DNA of 34,562 bases from an uncultured Lachnospiraceae bacterium. GTDB taxonomy: Bacteria; Bacillota; Clostridia; Lachnospirales; Lachnospiraceae. The DNA lies in NCBI GenBank assembly GCA_905233835.1, contig CAJOGB010000008.1:1-34562 (forward strand), read 5' to 3'. Shown one piece after another: positions 1 through 8,326 of this stretch. Made by a program: the position numbers and the translations under genes. The notes beneath the pieces are model-generated. The model did no database searches and was not told the origin of the DNA. It saw only the letters and a program-made list of their open reading frames with translations. Every line of letters starts with the position of its first letter. The stretch's first letter is position 1.

Positions 1-161
1 CGTTCCTTATAAATACAGCATCTAAACTGTGCATGGGGACCCTGAATCAATCTCTCGGGTATAAACTCTCTTTCTTCTTCCAATCGATCCTCAAAAGCAA
101 GGCGAGCAACTTCACGAAGGACTTCGTGTTTGATTTTAATCACACCTTCATCAGCGTACAT
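1..161 (-). CDS. N-terminus of a probable monomeric [FeFe]-hydrogenase (cut by window edge)
   Basis: An open frame runs from ATG at 161 to the window edge without a stop (53 complete codons). It begins MYADEGVIKIKHEVLREV and includes FRCCIYKE, which I recall as the N-terminal signature of Clostridia monomeric [FeFe]-hydrogenases with ferredoxin-like domains. The recall is from memory and the cluster-binding and H-cluster motifs lie outside the window. The start is supported by a GGAG ribosome site about 9 bases upstream. It sits 29 bases after the stop of the GGDEF gene on the same strand, so the two are probably co-transcribed. If correct, it would produce or consume H2 with ferredoxin during fermentation. 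The reading frame is solid; the product name is moderately sure. Confidence 0.6.
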   Translation of the reverse strand, partial: MYADEGVIKIKHEVLREVARLAFEDRLEEEREFIPERLIQGPHAQFRCCIYKE

Positions 162-190
162 TCTTTTTCTCCGTTTCTATTTTATTTTAA

Positions 191-1873
191 TCAAATGTCA
201 CCCGCTTTTTTGATTTTAAGCTTCATTTGATACATCTTTTCATCCGCCATACGATACAAATGCTCGGCATCCTCATTCGGTGCCTCCGATTTTGAAACCA
301 TACCGTAAGCGGCTCCGATATCAAACTCCAAGTCTTTGGCTGACTCATGATTCAAACGGGAAAGTTTCACCAATGCATGTTCCAGTTTGTTCTTATCACC
401 CGTGGAAACCACCACGAACTCATCTCCGCCCATTCGAATCAAATAATCACCGTCATCGAAAGACTCCTTAAGATTGTTTGCAAAGGTCGTAAGGAGCAAA
501 TCCCCCTTACTGTGTCCGTAGGTGTCGTTAACGGTTTTCAAACCGTTTAAGTCCATATTGATAATGGTAAAGTTTTCGTTGGAACGATTTAACTCTTCAA
601 ACAACTCCTCGCAACGGGCACGGTTGTAAAGTCCCGTCAAAGGATCGTGAAAAGCCAAACGCATCAGATTTTTTTGACTTTCTTCTTCCACAATACGATT
701 GTATATGTAGAACAAATAGCTCATAGCCAAAAACAGTATAAATACCAGGGCCCCTAATGGCAATAGGGAATTTGACAGGTTTTGATCGTTCGCAAGGAAG
801 TATTTTTGTATGATAAAACGAATTAAATCTACCCCGCCTGTGGCAAAGAGTACGAAGAATCCAATATTTAAAACCTTATCGGATGCATTCATATCGCCAA
901 GGGGTTTCCAACCTGCGATAACGATAATCACTAGAGACATGGCCATAATCAAATGAAATACTCCAAGAGTCTTACAATAATGAGCAATGTTTGTATAATG
1001 AAGAATCGGAGCAACCACTGCATAGACAATACAAGCAATCAAACTGAATCGCAGCAGCATAATCTTCCATTTTTCACTGTCCCTCCGAAGGGAAAAGATC
1101 TGAACCAAAAGAGGAATGATTGCCAAAAACAGCGTCTCGTATTCAATCTTAGTATTTATCGCCAGATTCGTAGAAAAAATCTGCATGGTTTTCGTAGAGC
1201 AAAGAGACCAAAGACCGATCAAAAAAGAAAAGGCCCCCAACCAAACCACACTTGAGATACTGGAGCCCTGTATAATACCGGCCACAGACATTAATAAAAA
1301 GATGATTCCGCAAACAACCAAAAAGATCCTGATAAAGAATCTGAGCATATGTTGTCTTGCAAAGCAAGAAATCAGATACTGAGACGAAAAAATCTGCACC
1401 ATGGGAATGCTGGAGAAAGAATCGTCCTCACAGGAGGAAATCGTAATCTGAATCTGTTTGCCGCCTGCATGTTCAGGAAGTGCAATAAAATGATATCCGC
1501 TTCCCACCATCTTTCCCACATCATTGAGTTCTCTTCCGTAGGAATAAAACTTCTTTCCGTCCACAAACACATCCACGGTAGACAAATACACCAAAAGTGC
1601 AACGGAAGAACGTTTATCGATGTTTTCCGGAATCTGATTGATTAAAACAATAGAATCTCCGTCATTCATAATATGGGGAAACTTATACTGACTTAGCGTT
1701 ACATCTTCATGACGCTGCCCGTCCTGAATCACGGTCCAACCCTCATCAAAATCCGTTACATATGTCATTTCACGTCCAAAATAAAACACGCAAATAACAA
1801 ATACGATGGTAAGGATTACCAGTATTTCCACGGAAAGACGTATGAATCTGTGTGCTGCTTTTTCATTTTTCAT
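191..1873 (-). CDS. Membrane-anchored diguanylate cyclase with extracellular sensor domain
   Basis: This 560-residue protein should make cyclic-di-GMP from GTP at the membrane. An N-terminal membrane anchor (about residues 14-33) is followed by a roughly 130-residue outside domain containing DEGWTVIQDG and VDVFVDGKKFYSYGRE. That layout resembles the beta-rich extracellular module of 7TM diverse sensor proteins. Several hydrophobic helices follow, then a cytoplasmic GGDEF domain. It has the substrate motif FHDPLTGLYNR, the conserved NGLKTVNDTYGHSKGD segment and intact GGDEF at residue 482. The RxxD inhibitory site five residues before GGDEF is absent (DDGD instead), so product inhibition at that site is unlikely. 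The gene starts one base after the stop of a paralogous cyclase, so translation is probably coupled. The ligand cannot be read from the sequence. Confidence 0.88.
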   Translation of the reverse strand: MKNEKAAHRFIRLSVEILVILTIVFVICVFYFGREMTYVTDFDEGWTVIQDGQRHEDVTLSQYKFPHIMNDGDSIVLINQIPENIDKRSSVALLVYLSTVDVFVDGKKFYSYGRELNDVGKMVGSGYHFIALPEHAGGKQIQITISSCEDDSFSSIPMVQIFSSQYLISCFARQHMLRFFIRIFLVVCGIIFLLMSVAGIIQGSSISSVVWLGAFSFLIGLWSLCSTKTMQIFSTNLAINTKIEYETLFLAIIPLLVQIFSLRRDSEKWKIMLLRFSLIACIVYAVVAPILHYTNIAHYCKTLGVFHLIMAMSLVIIVIAGWKPLGDMNASDKVLNIGFFVLFATGGVDLIRFIIQKYFLANDQNLSNSLLPLGALVFILFLAMSYLFYIYNRIVEEESQKNLMRLAFHDPLTGLYNRARCEELFEELNRSNENFTIINMDLNGLKTVNDTYGHSKGDLLLTTFANNLKESFDDGDYLIRMGGDEFVVVSTGDKNKLEHALVKLSRLNHESAKDLEFDIGAAYGMVSKSEAPNEDAEHLYRMADEKMYQMKLKIKKAGDI

Positions 1874-1874
1874 T

Positions 1875-3575
1875 TTAAACTCTGCGTCCTTTTTTGCTCA
1901 AACGTTTCATTTCATACATGCGCTCATCGGCTATGCGGAATACCTGCTCGCTCTTTGGCTCATAGATTTCCGAACTTCCCGCGATACCGTACGCGGCATC
2001 GATTTCCAATCCCGTTTCCTTTTTATACTTTTCGAGATTCTTAAAATAGATAGCCATCAACTCATTTTCCGTAGGAATGCTTTTTCCTTCGATAATGGTT
2101 AAGAACTCGTCTCCTCCCATTCGCATGGATTTTCCATACTCTGAAAAACTCTCAAGCAACACCTTTCCGAAGGATGAAATAAGAAGATCCCCGGCCGCAT
2201 GTCCTTTTTCATCGTTTAACTTCTTTAATCCGTTTAAATCAAAATCGATAAACAAGTAATTGGGCTGTTCTTTTTTATCCAATTCTTTAAAAATCTCTTC
2301 GCATTCCAAGCGATTAAAAAGTCCCGTAAGAGCATCCTTATATACCATGGAAGCTAACGCGTCCTGCTGAGATTTGGAAAGGACTTCGTCATACAAATGC
2401 ACAGCATAACTGACAAGAAGAGCGATCACAAATGCGATTAATGCCACCGGAGTCAGTATATTGGACATTCGAGGCATTCCTCTGCTGATATAGTTTCCGT
2501 TAATATATTCAAAGATTAACCAAAAGCCCGCCAAAGAAACACATGCCAAAGCATAATGATAAATCTTTTCACCCTTATTCATCTTATTGATGTCATTTAC
2601 TCCCACAAAAAGCATAACCGCACAATCAAATGCAGCTAAGATGTAAAACAATAATACGGTCTGCGGATAATGCACCATATTGGAATAATGCAAAGAACCG
2701 ATAATCAAATTGAAGACAATGTTGATAATCATGGTACTTCGAATAGTATTTTTTTGATCCTCAGTTAAATTCTCGCGAATCTTTATGTTATATCCCAAAA
2801 GCGGCAAGAAAGATAATTCCATAAGGAAAAATTCCATGGAAGAATTCGTAGCAACCGGCGTGCCCAAAAGAAGCATAATTTTATGCGAACACATACACCA
2901 CATACCAGCCATAAAAGAAAAGACGCCGATTAAAAACAATCGGAAATAATCATTGTTTAAATAGGTGTAGGCCAAACTTACAATGGTAATAATCAGTCCC
3001 AACACAACCAAAAAAACACTGGTAAAAATGCCAAAGACGTTTTCGTCTACAAAAGTGGAATAGGCAGTTTGTGTGGAGGTAAGTTCCAAATCCGGAACGG
3101 AAGAAATCGCATTCTTTTCCAAACTTTTAAAATGAATGGTAAGAAGATGATTTCCTCGATAATTCGGAATGGTCACAAAATAATATCCCATTCCCATGTA
3201 GGGATTTACTTTACCTTCCTCCGGCTTTACCTCATAAATAAGTTCATCATCAAAATACACTTCCATGGCACAAAGTCTGTCATAAACGCGCAATGTGGAG
3301 TCATGCAACATATTCTCTGAAAGCATACGTGACATGGTCAATTCTTCAATATTTGAGTCTAAATCTCTTGTAAATCGGAATTCGTTAATACTTGCATTGG
3401 TAAACAGCGTTTCGTCGATTTTGATGTCCCAGCCTTCCGTGATATCATACACGGTTCCCTGGCGATCCGCATTTTTAAAGATCAACCAAAAGGTAAACAG
3501 CAAAGACACAACCACCGCTGCTTCAACAACTGATAATAGAATTTTAGATAAGCTTCTTTTCTTCATTTTCCCCAT
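1875..3575 (-). CDS. Membrane-anchored diguanylate cyclase, paralogue of the next gene
   Basis: Same architecture as the gene downstream: N-terminal membrane helix, outside beta-rich domain (TEGWDIKIDE, MEVYFDDELIYEV), a run of membrane helices, then GGDEF. The domain has YKDALTGLFNR and NGLKKLNDEKGHAAGD, with an intact GGDEF about 80 residues before the C-terminus. No RxxD inhibitory site is seen. The frame is open further upstream to a TTG at 3617. I prefer ATG 3575 (MGKMKKRSL) or 3566, because a TGATATAAT extended -10 box lies at 3604-3612, inside the longer version. The two cyclases have similar domain order but have diverged clearly in sequence, which suggests an old tandem duplication with different ligands. 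The cyclase function is well supported; the start is less so. Confidence 0.86.
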   Translation of the reverse strand: MGKMKKRSLSKILLSVVEAAVVVSLLFTFWLIFKNADRQGTVYDITEGWDIKIDETLFTNASINEFRFTRDLDSNIEELTMSRMLSENMLHDSTLRVYDRLCAMEVYFDDELIYEVKPEEGKVNPYMGMGYYFVTIPNYRGNHLLTIHFKSLEKNAISSVPDLELTSTQTAYSTFVDENVFGIFTSVFLVVLGLIITIVSLAYTYLNNDYFRLFLIGVFSFMAGMWCMCSHKIMLLLGTPVATNSSMEFFLMELSFLPLLGYNIKIRENLTEDQKNTIRSTMIINIVFNLIIGSLHYSNMVHYPQTVLLFYILAAFDCAVMLFVGVNDINKMNKGEKIYHYALACVSLAGFWLIFEYINGNYISRGMPRMSNILTPVALIAFVIALLVSYAVHLYDEVLSKSQQDALASMVYKDALTGLFNRLECEEIFKELDKKEQPNYLFIDFDLNGLKKLNDEKGHAAGDLLISSFGKVLLESFSEYGKSMRMGGDEFLTIIEGKSIPTENELMAIYFKNLEKYKKETGLEIDAAYGIAGSSEIYEPKSEQVFRIADERMYEMKRLSKKGRRV

Positions 3576-3603
3576 ACTACCCCAATGTTTCCCTTTGGAA
3601 AAC

Positions 3604-3612
3604 ATTATATCA
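3604..3612 (-). promoter_or_regulatory. Extended -10 promoter candidate for the tandem cyclase genes
   Basis: The minus strand reads TGATATAAT, a perfect extended -10 box, just after the J-domain gene stop (3633). Transcription would start near 3597. No good -35 box is seen, which extended -10 promoters can tolerate. This would let the cyclases and the hydrogenase be expressed apart from folC. Confidence 0.4.
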
Positions 3613-3632
3613 TTCAAGCCCTTAATAGAAAA

Positions 3633-4142
3633 CTACATATTCCCCTTTAAATAGGCTTCGATAATCTGTGCCGTCACTTCCGCAGCCCGATGTGCATGGA
3701 TGCGATCCATGGTCTCTTCAAAAACCTTGTTCTGACGATATTGGGAAAGCTCCTTTTTCATCGCCTTTTTCTCTTCTTCGGCACGCTTTTCCATACGTTT
3801 TTCTTGACGCACATGTTCCGCACGCACCTTTCGTTTAAAGGAAAGTTCCGTCAAATCTTCTTTCGATCCAAATACCTTCGGCCCGCTGTATCTTCGAACG
3901 TTATCGGAAGATGCCGGCGCTTCGTAAACCGGCTTTGCAGGCTCCGGATTCTCCATATGCTCCATCAAATAATCGTATGCGCCTTGGACATCATAGTACT
4001 GCCAAGTCACATCCTCGTTTGGATGCTCGTCCGGGTGATACTTTCGAACCAGTTTTTTATATGCACTTTTAATCTGATCTTTGGTGGCATCCTTCGGTAA
4101 TCCCAAGACCAAAAGTGCCTCAATTTTTGATGAAAAGCCCAA
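3633..4142 (-). CDS. J-domain (DnaJ-like) co-chaperone, class C
   Basis: The protein has 169 residues. A J domain occupies about residues 8-62, with LGLPKDATKDQIKSAYKKL and the essential HPD tripeptide in KYHPDEHP. Through HPD it should stimulate the ATPase of an Hsp70 (DnaK). There is no glycine-rich linker, zinc finger or client-binding domain as in DnaJ itself. The remainder is a highly charged Lys/Glu/Arg-rich helix (about residues 100-150), probably a coiled coil. It is therefore a specialised J protein and not the housekeeping DnaJ. It starts three bases after the folC stop, so the two form one transcript. The client is unknown. Confidence 0.85.
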   Translation of the reverse strand: MGFSSKIEALLVLGLPKDATKDQIKSAYKKLVRKYHPDEHPNEDVTWQYYDVQGAYDYLMEHMENPEPAKPVYEAPASSDNVRRYSGPKVFGSKEDLTELSFKRKVRAEHVRQEKRMEKRAEEEKKAMKKELSQYRQNKVFEETMDRIHAHRAAEVTAQIIEAYLKGNM

Positions 4143-4145
4143 GTT

Positions 4146-5348
4146 TTATTTCTCCCTAAAAAGCTCCAACACTTCCCCGATAAAGTACAAGGAACCGAAA
4201 ATCACTATCTTTTCCGGGAATTTTTTTGCACCGGAAATCGCTTCACTTATTTTATCATATTCACAGGCTTCCACTCCATAGGATTCAATGGTTTTTGCCA
4301 ATTCTTCCGCATTTAATGCCCGTTCGGAATCTACGGTAACGGTTAAAAAGCGAGTGGCAAAAGGAAGGATGGTCTGTATCATGGACGCATAGTCCTTATC
4401 CGCCAAAACTCCAAAAATAAAGGTAAACTTTTCATCCGGATAAAGGGTATCCAAACTCTTTTTTAATGCGTACACACCCTGGGGATTATGGGCACCGTCC
4501 AAAAGAATAAAAGGATTCTTTGAAATCACATCCATTCGTCCCGGCCATCTGGCTTTCTTCAGTCCGGAAATAATATCAAACTCCTCTTCCAAAAGTCGGA
4601 TCGCCGCCACCGCATTTTTCGCATTTTCAATTTGATACGGAGGAAACCGAAGCAATCGAAGTTCCTCTGTAGAAACCTCTTCCGCAAAAAAATAGGGTAC
4701 GTTTTTTTCTTCGCAGGTTTGGATGATGACATCCCGCGCTTCCACATCCATATCTCCGATTACGGTCTGGGTTCCTTCTCGAATAATTCCCGCTTTATTC
4801 TTTGCGATTTCGGCTAAAGAATTTCCCAAAACCGCCTCATGATCGAATCCGATATTTGTAATCACGGAAACGATGGGAACCTTCGATACCGCTCTGGTGG
4901 AATCATAGGTTCCTCCCAATCCCGTTTCCAAAACCACATAATCACATTCCTGCTCTTTGTAGTATAAAAGTGCCATACAAAGTGCAATATCAAACATGGT
5001 AGGCTCCACATTTTTTTCTTTGCAAAGCAAAAGTAGTCTCTCACCGATGCGAACCACATCTTCTCTGGGAATTCTGGAAAAAGTTCCCTCTTTTCCGATT
5101 CGAATACGCTCGCGGAAGGAAATCAAATGGGGAGATGTAAACAGTCCTACCTTCTTTTGCCCCGCCAAGACGGATGCCGTGTTCATGGCGGTGGATCCCT
5201 TTCCGTTGGTTCCTGCGATATGAATGATTTCAAACGCTTCTTCCGGATTTCCCAAATAGGATAAAAGTTCCTCGTAAATCTCAAATCCCGTCTTTTTCCC
5301 GAAGCGTCGCATGGATTCGATTTTTTTAACAATTTCTTCGTAAGTCAT
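4146..5348 (-). CDS. folC: Bifunctional folylpolyglutamate synthase / dihydrofolate synthase
   Basis: FolC adds glutamate to dihydropteroate and to folates in the cytoplasm, using ATP. The 400-residue length is typical or slightly short for the family. Visible motifs are the P-loop GTNGKGST (about residue 46), SPHLISFRERIRI, NIGFDHEAVLGNSLAEIAKNK in the Mur-ligase-like core, and GAHNPQG in the C-terminal domain. The usual GLGGRLDAT segment reads GLGGTYDST here, a mild variant. The start ATG has an AGGGTG ribosome site 5-6 bases upstream. A terminator hairpin ends only about 15 bases upstream of the start, so folC needs read-through from degV or a promoter within the hairpin. Confidence 0.95.
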   Translation of the reverse strand: MTYEEIVKKIESMRRFGKKTGFEIYEELLSYLGNPEEAFEIIHIAGTNGKGSTAMNTASVLAGQKKVGLFTSPHLISFRERIRIGKEGTFSRIPREDVVRIGERLLLLCKEKNVEPTMFDIALCMALLYYKEQECDYVVLETGLGGTYDSTRAVSKVPIVSVITNIGFDHEAVLGNSLAEIAKNKAGIIREGTQTVIGDMDVEARDVIIQTCEEKNVPYFFAEEVSTEELRLLRFPPYQIENAKNAVAAIRLLEEEFDIISGLKKARWPGRMDVISKNPFILLDGAHNPQGVYALKKSLDTLYPDEKFTFIFGVLADKDYASMIQTILPFATRFLTVTVDSERALNAEELAKTIESYGVEACEYDKISEAISGAKKFPEKIVIFGSLYFIGEVLELFREK

Positions 5349-5364
5349 TATTTCACCCTAATAG

Positions 5365-5401
5365 AAAATACGGTATGAAATCTGCTTTATTTCATACCGT
5401 A
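5365..5401 (-). terminator. Rho-independent terminator after degV
   Basis: On the minus strand a 13-base-pair perfect stem (5389-5401 with 5369-5381) and a 7-base loop are followed by TTTTC. It lies 14 bases after the degV stop and directly before the folC ribosome site. Confidence 0.8.
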
Positions 5402-5414
5402 AATCATACTCAAA

Positions 5415-6254
5415 TTAAACTACCATGATGATGCCGCCGTCATTGGCATACATACTGGAAACCCCGTTGGTATCCACCACGATAATATCTTTAAATGAAG
5501 CCTTCGATTCCACGATTTCTTTTAACATAGCCGCCGTATTCGGGCAATTGCAATGAGAAATCGCAAGCACACGCTCCTTTGTATTTTCCGTCACTTCCAT
5601 CATGCACTCCGCCATCTTTTCCAGGGCTTTTTTCATACCTCTGGCCTGTGCCAACTGCTGGATGCTTCCAATCTCGGTAGATCCCATAATCGGCTTAATG
5701 TTAAGCGTATTTGCAATCATGGATTTTAAATTGGAAAGACGACCGGCTTTTCGAAGGGTCTCCAAACTTTCCAACACAAAAAACGTATGCTGGCTTTCAA
5801 TGTACTTATCCGTCTCTTCAATCACTTCTTCGAAGCTTAAGCCCGCTTCTTCCAGTTCCGCGATTTTCTTTCCGATTAAGGTCTGACCAATGGATGCGGA
5901 TTTGGAATCAAACACATGAATCTGTACATCCTCTTCGTCTTCCTCAAACAGGTTCTTCGCCAAAACTGCACTGTTATAGGAACCGGACAATTGGGCGGAA
6001 AGCGTAATAATATAAACGCGATCTGCATCCTCCATCTCCGCCATATACGCAGACGGCGAAGGACAAGCGGATTTCGGAGCACCTTCGTACTCTTCCACAC
6101 GTCTTAAAAACTCCGCCTGATCAAAAGAGGCGTCGTCTAAAATAGACCAGTCACCGACTTCTAATGTAAGCGGCACATTGGCAAAGTGCGCGTTATTTTT
6201 CATTTCGTCAAACAGCTCACCGCAGCTGTCAATTACTATCTTATACATACCCAT
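5415..6254 (-). CDS. DegV family fatty-acid-binding protein
   Basis: DegV proteins bind a fatty acid and, in Firmicutes, often serve as the binding subunit that presents it to a fatty-acid kinase (FakB role). The start YKIVIDSCGEL and the loop SAQLSGSYNSA, equivalent to the family SGTYQSA lipid-binding loop, are seen, as are SIGQTLIGKKI and LETLRKAGRL. The length of about 280 residues is normal. The frame is open to a TTG at 6284. The ATG codons at 6254 and 6248 give a start that fits the family better (MGMYKIVID or MYKIVID), but neither has a strong ribosome site, so the start is uncertain. No fakA-like kinase gene is in the window. Confidence 0.88.
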   Translation of the reverse strand: MGMYKIVIDSCGELFDEMKNNAHFANVPLTLEVGDWSILDDASFDQAEFLRRVEEYEGAPKSACPSPSAYMAEMEDADRVYIITLSAQLSGSYNSAVLAKNLFEEDEEDVQIHVFDSKSASIGQTLIGKKIAELEEAGLSFEEVIEETDKYIESQHTFFVLESLETLRKAGRLSNLKSMIANTLNIKPIMGSTEIGSIQQLAQARGMKKALEKMAECMMEVTENTKERVLAISHCNCPNTAAMLKEIVESKASFKDIIVVDTNGVSSMYANDGGIIMVV

Positions 6255-6289
6255 AATATTAAAGCATAATCCCTTGTTTTTCAAATAAA

Positions 6290-6781
6290 TTATAGGATTT
6301 CTTCAAAGGAAATTCCCTTTTCGTGAAGGAAATTCTGCACCCATTTTTCCCATGCATCGTTAATACTTTTATCCATGGTAAAAATCTTAAATGCACTGCC
6401 GGTGGTAAGGGTCAATTCCCCGTCTTTAAATCGCACCAGAAACGATAAATTCTCCACATCAAAGGGTTGAAGCGTACTTTCCGTCTCATCCAAAAAACCT
6501 TCCAATTCCTTAGACGGAAGCAAAAACATAAAGGTAAAACTCTCCGGTGTTTTTGTGCCCTTTATCATTTCAAGGCAAATGGGACGAAGCACTCCGTAGG
6601 TCACATATCCACGCTCATCAAGTTCCTCCTCCGAAAAAAATCCGGGCGCCGGAGATCCCGTTAAATGAAGGGATGCCTTTCCGGAAATCTTTACCTCGGA
6701 AAGCAAAAAGTTATCAAAGGTATCCTTCGTTAAAATATGCGCCATTACGTTTTTATTATCGAAAAGACGATACACCCGCAT
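6290..6781 (-). CDS. DUF5721-like protein of unknown function
   Basis: This is a 163-residue soluble protein beginning MRVYRLFDNKNVMAHILTKD and rich in alternating beta-type segments, with no membrane helix or signal. From memory it matches the Lachnospiraceae family DUF5721, usually found near clpX; the name is moderately sure and no function is known. Its ATG immediately follows the clpX stop (TAA then ATG, no gap), so it should be translationally coupled to clpX. A role linked to ClpX is possible from this conserved coupling, but the sequence does not show it. Confidence 0.75.
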   Translation of the reverse strand: MRVYRLFDNKNVMAHILTKDTFDNFLLSEVKISGKASLHLTGSPAPGFFSEEELDERGYVTYGVLRPICLEMIKGTKTPESFTFMFLLPSKELEGFLDETESTLQPFDVENLSFLVRFKDGELTLTTGSAFKIFTMDKSINDAWEKWVQNFLHEKGISFEEIL

Positions 6782-8311
6782 TTAGTTCTCTGCCACCTTT
6801 TGTCTGTTTGCAATCACTCCGATTTCTCTTGGAATAATCTTCGGACCGCCTTTTTTCAAAATATAGTCTTCTGTAATAATTACCGTTCCGATGTTTTCAT
6901 CCTTCGGAATTTCATACATGATATCAAGCATAAACTCTTCGATAATGGAACGAAGGGCTCTGGCACCCAGTTCCTTTTCCTTTGCCAAAGAAGCAATGGC
7001 ACGAAGGGCACCCTCTTCAAATTCCAAGTTTACTTCATCATAACGAAGCAGTTTCTGATACTGTTTTAAAATCGCATTTTTCGGCTCGGTTAAAATACGA
7101 ACCAGCATATCCTCGGAAAGCGTCTCCAAAGAAAATACCACAGGAAGTCTTCCGATAAACTCCGGAATCATACCGAATTTACGTAAATCCTCTGCAGTTG
7201 TACGAGCGAGAATGTTTTCTTCGTTATCGTACTTATCCTTTAAGTCTGCCACGAATCCCATGGAAGAAGACTTATTTAAGCGCTCCTTAATGATATCCGA
7301 AAGTTCCGGAAATGCTCCGCCGCAAATGAACAAAATATTTTTGGTATCGATGGCAGCCATAGGAACCATCGCATTTTTAGATGATGCTCCCACAGGCACT
7401 TCCACTTCCGCACCTTCTAAGAGTTTTAACATTCCCTGCTGAACGGATTCACCGGAAACATCTCTTTGATGAGCGTTTTTCTTCTTTGCAAGCTTGTCAA
7501 TCTCATCAATGAAGATAATACCTTTTTCCGCACGCTCCACATCGTTGTCTGCTGCCGCTAAAAGCTTTGATACCACAGATTCGATATCATCACCGATGTA
7601 TCCCGCCTCCGTAAGAGACGTCGCATCCGTAATGGCAAGGGGCACATCAAGTAGTCTAGCAAGTGTCTTTACCATATAGGTTTTTCCGGAACCTGTAGGT
7701 CCGATCATAAGCATATTGGACTTTTCGATTTCCACACCGTCATCGTCGTCCAAAAGATTTTCAGACTGAATCACACGTTTATAGTGATTAAATACCGCTA
7801 CGGACATTACCTTTTTTGCATAGTCCTGTCCTACCACATGTTCATCCAACTTTGCTTTAATCTCATGTGGTGGCGGAATGTTTTTAATATCGATTACCGG
7901 CGGTTCTTTCTTTTCGTCTTTTTTCTTTTTCTTTTTGATCCGCTGAGAATTGGGAATTCCTCCAAATCCCGCCAAATCCGAAAGATTTAAAAACGAAATA
8001 TTTGGAATGTGATTTGTCACATTCTTTTCGTCGTCTTTTGTATCATCCTCGCCATCTGTCACATTCTCTGCGGGAGAAGATACTTTTCCTCCGAACAAAG
8101 AGTTTATGGAATCCATGCCGAATCCCATATTTGCTACACTGTCAAAAGTCTTTTGTAAACAATCTGGGCAAATATGAAGCCCCGGTGCTACCTGTACCAT
8201 CTTTCCGGCTGTAGACTCCGTTCTGTGGCATACGTAGCAGACGTTTTCATAATCGTCCTTTTTCTCATCCGAATCGTCCAAAGTGTAATTCTTTTCTTCA
8301 TCTAAAGCCAT
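6782..8311 (-). CDS. clpX: ClpX-type AAA+ unfoldase, long form
   Basis: ClpX unfolds tagged proteins and feeds them to ClpP. The N-terminal zinc-binding domain has C25, C28, C48 and C51 (CYVC and CPDC). The AAA+ core has Walker A GPTGSGKT (204-211), pore loop GYIGDD (about 238), Walker B IIFIDEID (about 265) and ELGARALRSIIEE near the C-terminus. SSSMGFVADL carries MGF at the place of the IGF loop that docks ClpP, so ClpP binding is plausible. At 509 residues it is about 85 longer than the usual ClpX. The extra length is an acidic N-terminus and a linker of about 80 residues (70-140) with acidic stretches and six consecutive lysines. No clpP or tig is adjacent. The start has an AGGTG site 7 bases upstream. 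Confidence 0.93.
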   Translation of the reverse strand: MALDEEKNYTLDDSDEKKDDYENVCYVCHRTESTAGKMVQVAPGLHICPDCLQKTFDSVANMGFGMDSINSLFGGKVSSPAENVTDGEDDTKDDEKNVTNHIPNISFLNLSDLAGFGGIPNSQRIKKKKKKDEKKEPPVIDIKNIPPPHEIKAKLDEHVVGQDYAKKVMSVAVFNHYKRVIQSENLLDDDDGVEIEKSNMLMIGPTGSGKTYMVKTLARLLDVPLAITDATSLTEAGYIGDDIESVVSKLLAAADNDVERAEKGIIFIDEIDKLAKKKNAHQRDVSGESVQQGMLKLLEGAEVEVPVGASSKNAMVPMAAIDTKNILFICGGAFPELSDIIKERLNKSSSMGFVADLKDKYDNEENILARTTAEDLRKFGMIPEFIGRLPVVFSLETLSEDMLVRILTEPKNAILKQYQKLLRYDEVNLEFEEGALRAIASLAKEKELGARALRSIIEEFMLDIMYEIPKDENIGTVIITEDYILKKGGPKIIPREIGVIANRQKVAEN

Positions 8312-8326
8312 GTAAACACCTGCTTT

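Noticed and set aside
953..1645. Plus-strand open frames inside the first GGDEF gene
   Set aside because: They overlap a well-supported minus-strand gene, lack ribosome sites and have no recognisable domain.
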